Shown in pieces: positions 5,452 through 8,103 of a stretch of DNA of 8,103 nucleotides. Both the position numbers and the translations under genes were made by a program. The number at the start of each line of letters is the position of its first letter. Position 1 is the stretch's first letter. The stretch is from Planctomycetaceae bacterium (GTDB taxonomy: Bacteria > Planctomycetota > Planctomycetia > Planctomycetales > Planctomycetaceae): the NCBI GenBank assembly GCA_003503535.1, contig DOCI01000145.1:1-8103 (forward strand), given 5' to 3'. The notes under the pieces were generated by a model. It was not told where the DNA came from and searched no databases. It saw only the letters and a program-made list of their open reading frames with translations.

Positions 5452-8103
5452 ATGACCACGAAACAGAAGAAGGTGGCTGGGGAGGTTTCCGTCTCCGGGA
5501 TTCCTGATCTGGTTCCGTTGTTGGGGTCCGTTCCTGAGGTGGCAAATATTGTCTCTGCGCTGGCGCGGGGAGAGAGCGGAACAATCGACGGTGCCTGGGG
5601 GTCTGCGCGCGCTTTGGCGGCTGCCGTTTTTGTGAAAAGCTGTGAAGGCACGCTGACTGTTGTCGCACCCCGGGCCTCGGATGTCGATGAACTGGCGGTC
5701 GATCTGGCTGAGTTTTTAGGCGAAGAACCCGCTGTTTTTCCTGTGATTGATGGTAGTCCCGCGAACTGGCGGATGTCGGATCCGCAATACGGACAACGAC
5801 TTAGCCTGTTGAAACAATTGGCAACGGTTGGTGAAAACGATCAGCCTGTTTCGTGTCTGGTCACTTCTATCGAAGCCCTCATGCAACCCGTTCCTTCTGC
5901 GGAACAACTCCGTCAATTTTCTCGCCCACTAAGCGTGGGTGACGAAATTGATCTCGACGAATTCTCCCGCTGGCTGGTCGAACGAGGCTTCGAACGGACA
6001 ACCGCGATTGAATTTCCGGGGGAATTCGCGATTCACGGGGGGATTATCGATCTGTTTGCCACCGACGCGTTGCAACCTTATCGCATCGAATTATTCGGCG
6101 ACGAAGTCGAATCGATTCGCACTTTTGATGTCGGTTCTCAGCGGAAAATTGAAACGCTGAATTCCATCGAACTCACACTTTTTCCGACGGAATTGGCAAA
6201 AGGGAAGCAGGCATTCAATCCCGCCAAAGAGTTTTCCCAGCATCTTTCTTCCTACCTGCCCACGTCCAGCTGGTTTGTGCTCTCCGAACTGCAGGAGTTA
6301 AACGACGAAGGCAAGCTGTATCTGGATCGACTGGAAGATCGAACCGGCTTATTCCACGTAAAAGGAGCGATTGAAGCTTGTACGCAATTTCCTTCCGTCA
6401 GTATTTCTGCCATTTCGATTGGAAGTCTTGAGCAAAGTTGTGAATTGCGGACGGAATCAATCGAGCGATTTGCTGTTGGTGATTCCGATCCGCTTCTGGA
6501 GCTGAAACAGTCGCTTGCTCCTGATGAAATCGTCTTGCTGTGCTGTCTCAATGAAGGGGAACGCTCGCGTTTGACCGAACTGATTCAGGAAAAACATCCC
6601 GATTTGATTTCCCGCACGCGGCTTTGTCTGGGACGTTGTTCCAAAGGATTTCGGCTTGTTTCGCAACGCATTCTCGTTGTCGGCGATCACGAATTGTATG
6701 GACGTCGGGATGTCCGCCCGAATCAGAAAAAGAGGACGCTGCAAACACGGGCGATTGACAGTTTTCTGGAACTGTCTGAGGGTGATCTGGTTGTGCATGT
6801 CAGTCATGGGATTGGCAAATATCGCGGCATGAAGATGGTCGATGCCGAAGAACGGCTCGAAGAAAATCTGGTCATCGAATTCGCCGATAACCTGCGGATT
6901 TATGTGCCGGTCTCGCTGATTCATCTCGTGCAGAAGTATGTCGGAGCCAGTAAAGCTTTACCCCGGCTCTCTAAAATCGGCACGAATACGTGGAGTAAGA
7001 AGAAGGAAAAAGTTTCGCAGGCGATTGAGGACATGGCAGCAGACATGATCCGCCTGCAAGCCGCTCGCGAAGCGAAAGTCGGGATCACTTATCCAGCCGA
7101 TTCCCACTGGCAGGAAGAGTTTGAAGCGGCATTTCCGTACGTCGAAACGCCCGATCAAAAGTCGGCAATGGATTCGATTCGGGATGACATGCAGCGTCCC
7201 CGACCGATGGATCGGCTCATTTGTGGAGATGTCGGCTACGGCAAAACCGAAGTGGCGATGCGAGCCGCATTTCGGGCGATGGATGGCGGAAAACAGGTCG
7301 CGATGCTGGTTCCGACGACCGTTCTGGCTGAGCAGCATTATCGCTCTTTCAGCACACGAATGGGCGAATATCCCTTCAATATCGAGATGCTTTCCCGCTT
7401 CCGAACGGCGAAACAGCAAAAGGAAATTCTGGAAGGACTGGCAGCCGGCTCGGTCGATATGGTGATTGGAACGCATCGAATTGTCTCGCCGGATATCAAG
7501 TTTAAAGATCTCGGGCTGATTGTTATCGATGAAGAACAACGCTTCGGTGTGAAAGCGAAAGAGACTCTCAAACGCCTGCGTCTGGAAATCGATATTCTCA
7601 CGCTTTCCGCGACACCAATTCCTCGTACGTTGCACATGTCCTTGTTAGGAATTCGGGATATTTCCAACCTGCAGACGCCACCACGGGGACGCCAGGCGAT
7701 TGAGACTCGAATCGGCCGTTGGGATCAGGAATTGATTCGAAATGCGATTGTCCGCGAGCTGAATCGGAATGGGCAGGTCTATTTTGTACACAACAAAGTG
7801 TACGACATTGAAGATTTAACGGACAAACTGCAGCAGATCGTGCCTGAGGCGAGTTTCGGGATTGTGCACGGTCAGATGAGCGAACATGAACTCGAATTCC
7901 AGATGCTTAATTTCGTGACGGGCAAAACCGATGTGCTGGTCGCGACGACAATCATTGAGAGCGGTCTCGATATTCCAAACGCGAATACGATTTTCATTCA
8001 TCAGGCCGACCGATACGGACTGGCCGATATGCACCAGTTGCGGGGACGAGTCGGGCGGTATAAACATCGGGCTTATTGTTATCTGGTGGTCGAAGAGGGT
8101 AAA
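5452..8103 (+). CDS. mfd: Transcription-repair coupling factor Mfd, 3' end cut by window edge
   Basis: Mfd is an ATP-driven DNA translocase that removes RNA polymerase stalled at lesions and recruits UvrA for nucleotide excision repair. The first 884 residues are visible of a family usually about 1,100-1,200 long; the end of the translocase and the autoinhibitory C-terminal domain are missing. The N-terminus is UvrB-like: a degenerate, Lys-free nucleotide loop ([13 protein letters not shown], from residue 46) and a UvrB-homologous stretch ([14 protein letters not shown], then [14 protein letters not shown]). The CarD-like RNA polymerase interaction domain covers about 440-505 ([16 protein letters not shown]). 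The translocase shows Walker [10 protein letters not shown] (592-600, Lys598), DEEQ (693-696), [10 protein letters not shown], the [13 protein letters not shown] motif and QLRGRVGR (862-869). All ATPase motifs visible are intact. The ATG at 5452 lacks a Shine-Dalgarno; a GTG at 5473 is the nearest alternative. The 5' region contains two palindromic elements. Confidence 0.97.
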   Translation, partial: MTTKQKKVAGEVSVSGIPDLVPLLGSVPEVANIVSALARGESGTIDGAWGSARALAAAVFVKSCEGTLTVVAPRASDVDELAVDLAEFLGEEPAVFPVIDGSPANWRMSDPQYGQRLSLLKQLATVGENDQPVSCLVTSIEALMQPVPSAEQLRQFSRPLSVGDEIDLDEFSRWLVERGFERTTAIEFPGEFAIHGGIIDLFATDALQPYRIELFGDEVESIRTFDVGSQRKIETLNSIELTLFPTELAKGKQAFNPAKEFSQHLSSYLPTSSWFVLSELQELNDEGKLYLDRLEDRTGLFHVKGAIEACTQFPSVSISAISIGSLEQSCELRTESIERFAVGDSDPLLELKQSLAPDEIVLLCCLNEGERSRLTELIQEKHPDLISRTRLCLGRCSKGFRLVSQRILVVGDHELYGRRDVRPNQKKRTLQTRAIDSFLELSEGDLVVHVSHGIGKYRGMKMVDAEERLEENLVIEFADNLRIYVPVSLIHLVQKYVGASKALPRLSKIGTNTWSKKKEKVSQAIEDMAADMIRLQAAREAKVGITYPADSHWQEEFEAAFPYVETPDQKSAMDSIRDDMQRPRPMDRLICGDVGYGKTEVAMRAAFRAMDGGKQVAMLVPTTVLAEQHYRSFSTRMGEYPFNIEMLSRFRTAKQQKEILEGLAAGSVDMVIGTHRIVSPDIKFKDLGLIVIDEEQRFGVKAKETLKRLRLEIDILTLSATPIPRTLHMSLLGIRDISNLQTPPRGRQAIETRIGRWDQELIRNAIVRELNRNGQVYFVHNKVYDIEDLTDKLQQIVPEASFGIVHGQMSEHELEFQMLNFVTGKTDVLVATTIIESGLDIPNANTIFIHQADRYGLADMHQLRGRVGRYKHRAYCYLVVEEGK

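Noticed and set aside
5147..5455. 102-codon plus-strand frame upstream of mfd
   Set aside because: It consists largely of the two palindromic elements and overlaps the mfd start in another frame; no coding signature.
6958..7635. 225-codon minus-strand frame
   Set aside because: It is antisense to the conserved translocase domain of mfd and has Cys/Arg/His-rich shadow composition.

Overview
The window is most likely a chromosomal segment of a planctomycete (Planctomycetota). This rests on an overall impression: housekeeping genes interspersed with secreted proteins of unknown function, a very long coiled-coil protein, and intergenic gaps filled with paired palindromes of a kind I associate with planctomycete genomes. 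No rRNA or other decisive marker is present, so the phylum is an inference. I see no CRISPR array, transposase, phage gene or tRNA.

Layout. On the minus strand, a membrane-anchored exported protein of unknown function (about 517-1404) is followed by purN (447 down to the window edge, C-terminus missing). On the plus strand, a perfect-consensus sigma70-type promoter (1480-1507) and a palindromic leader precede trxA (1628-1957). trxA ends at a strong intrinsic terminator (1982-2021). A 68-bp hairpin (2062-2129) separates trxA from a 502-residue coiled-coil protein (2205-3713, GTG start with a strong ribosome binding site). Convergent to that gene is a minus-strand lipoprotein of unknown function (3861-4955); the gap between the two 3' ends holds two palindromic structures. 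The lipoprotein gene and mfd (5452 to the window end, C-terminus missing) diverge from a 496-bp intergenic region. That region contains two adjacent REP/MITE-like palindromic elements (5115-5182 and 5197-5305).

How the genes work together. purN (purine synthesis), trxA (disulfide reduction) and mfd (transcription-coupled repair) are housekeeping genes with no obvious common pathway. The three unknown proteins are an exported protein with a C-terminal membrane anchor, a cytoplasmic-looking coiled-coil rod and a lipoprotein. Nothing shows that they form one system. The most distinctive content is the density of structured intergenic repeats: every gap longer than about 140 bp carries at least one sizeable inverted repeat. 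I found no convincing evidence of a new multi-gene system.
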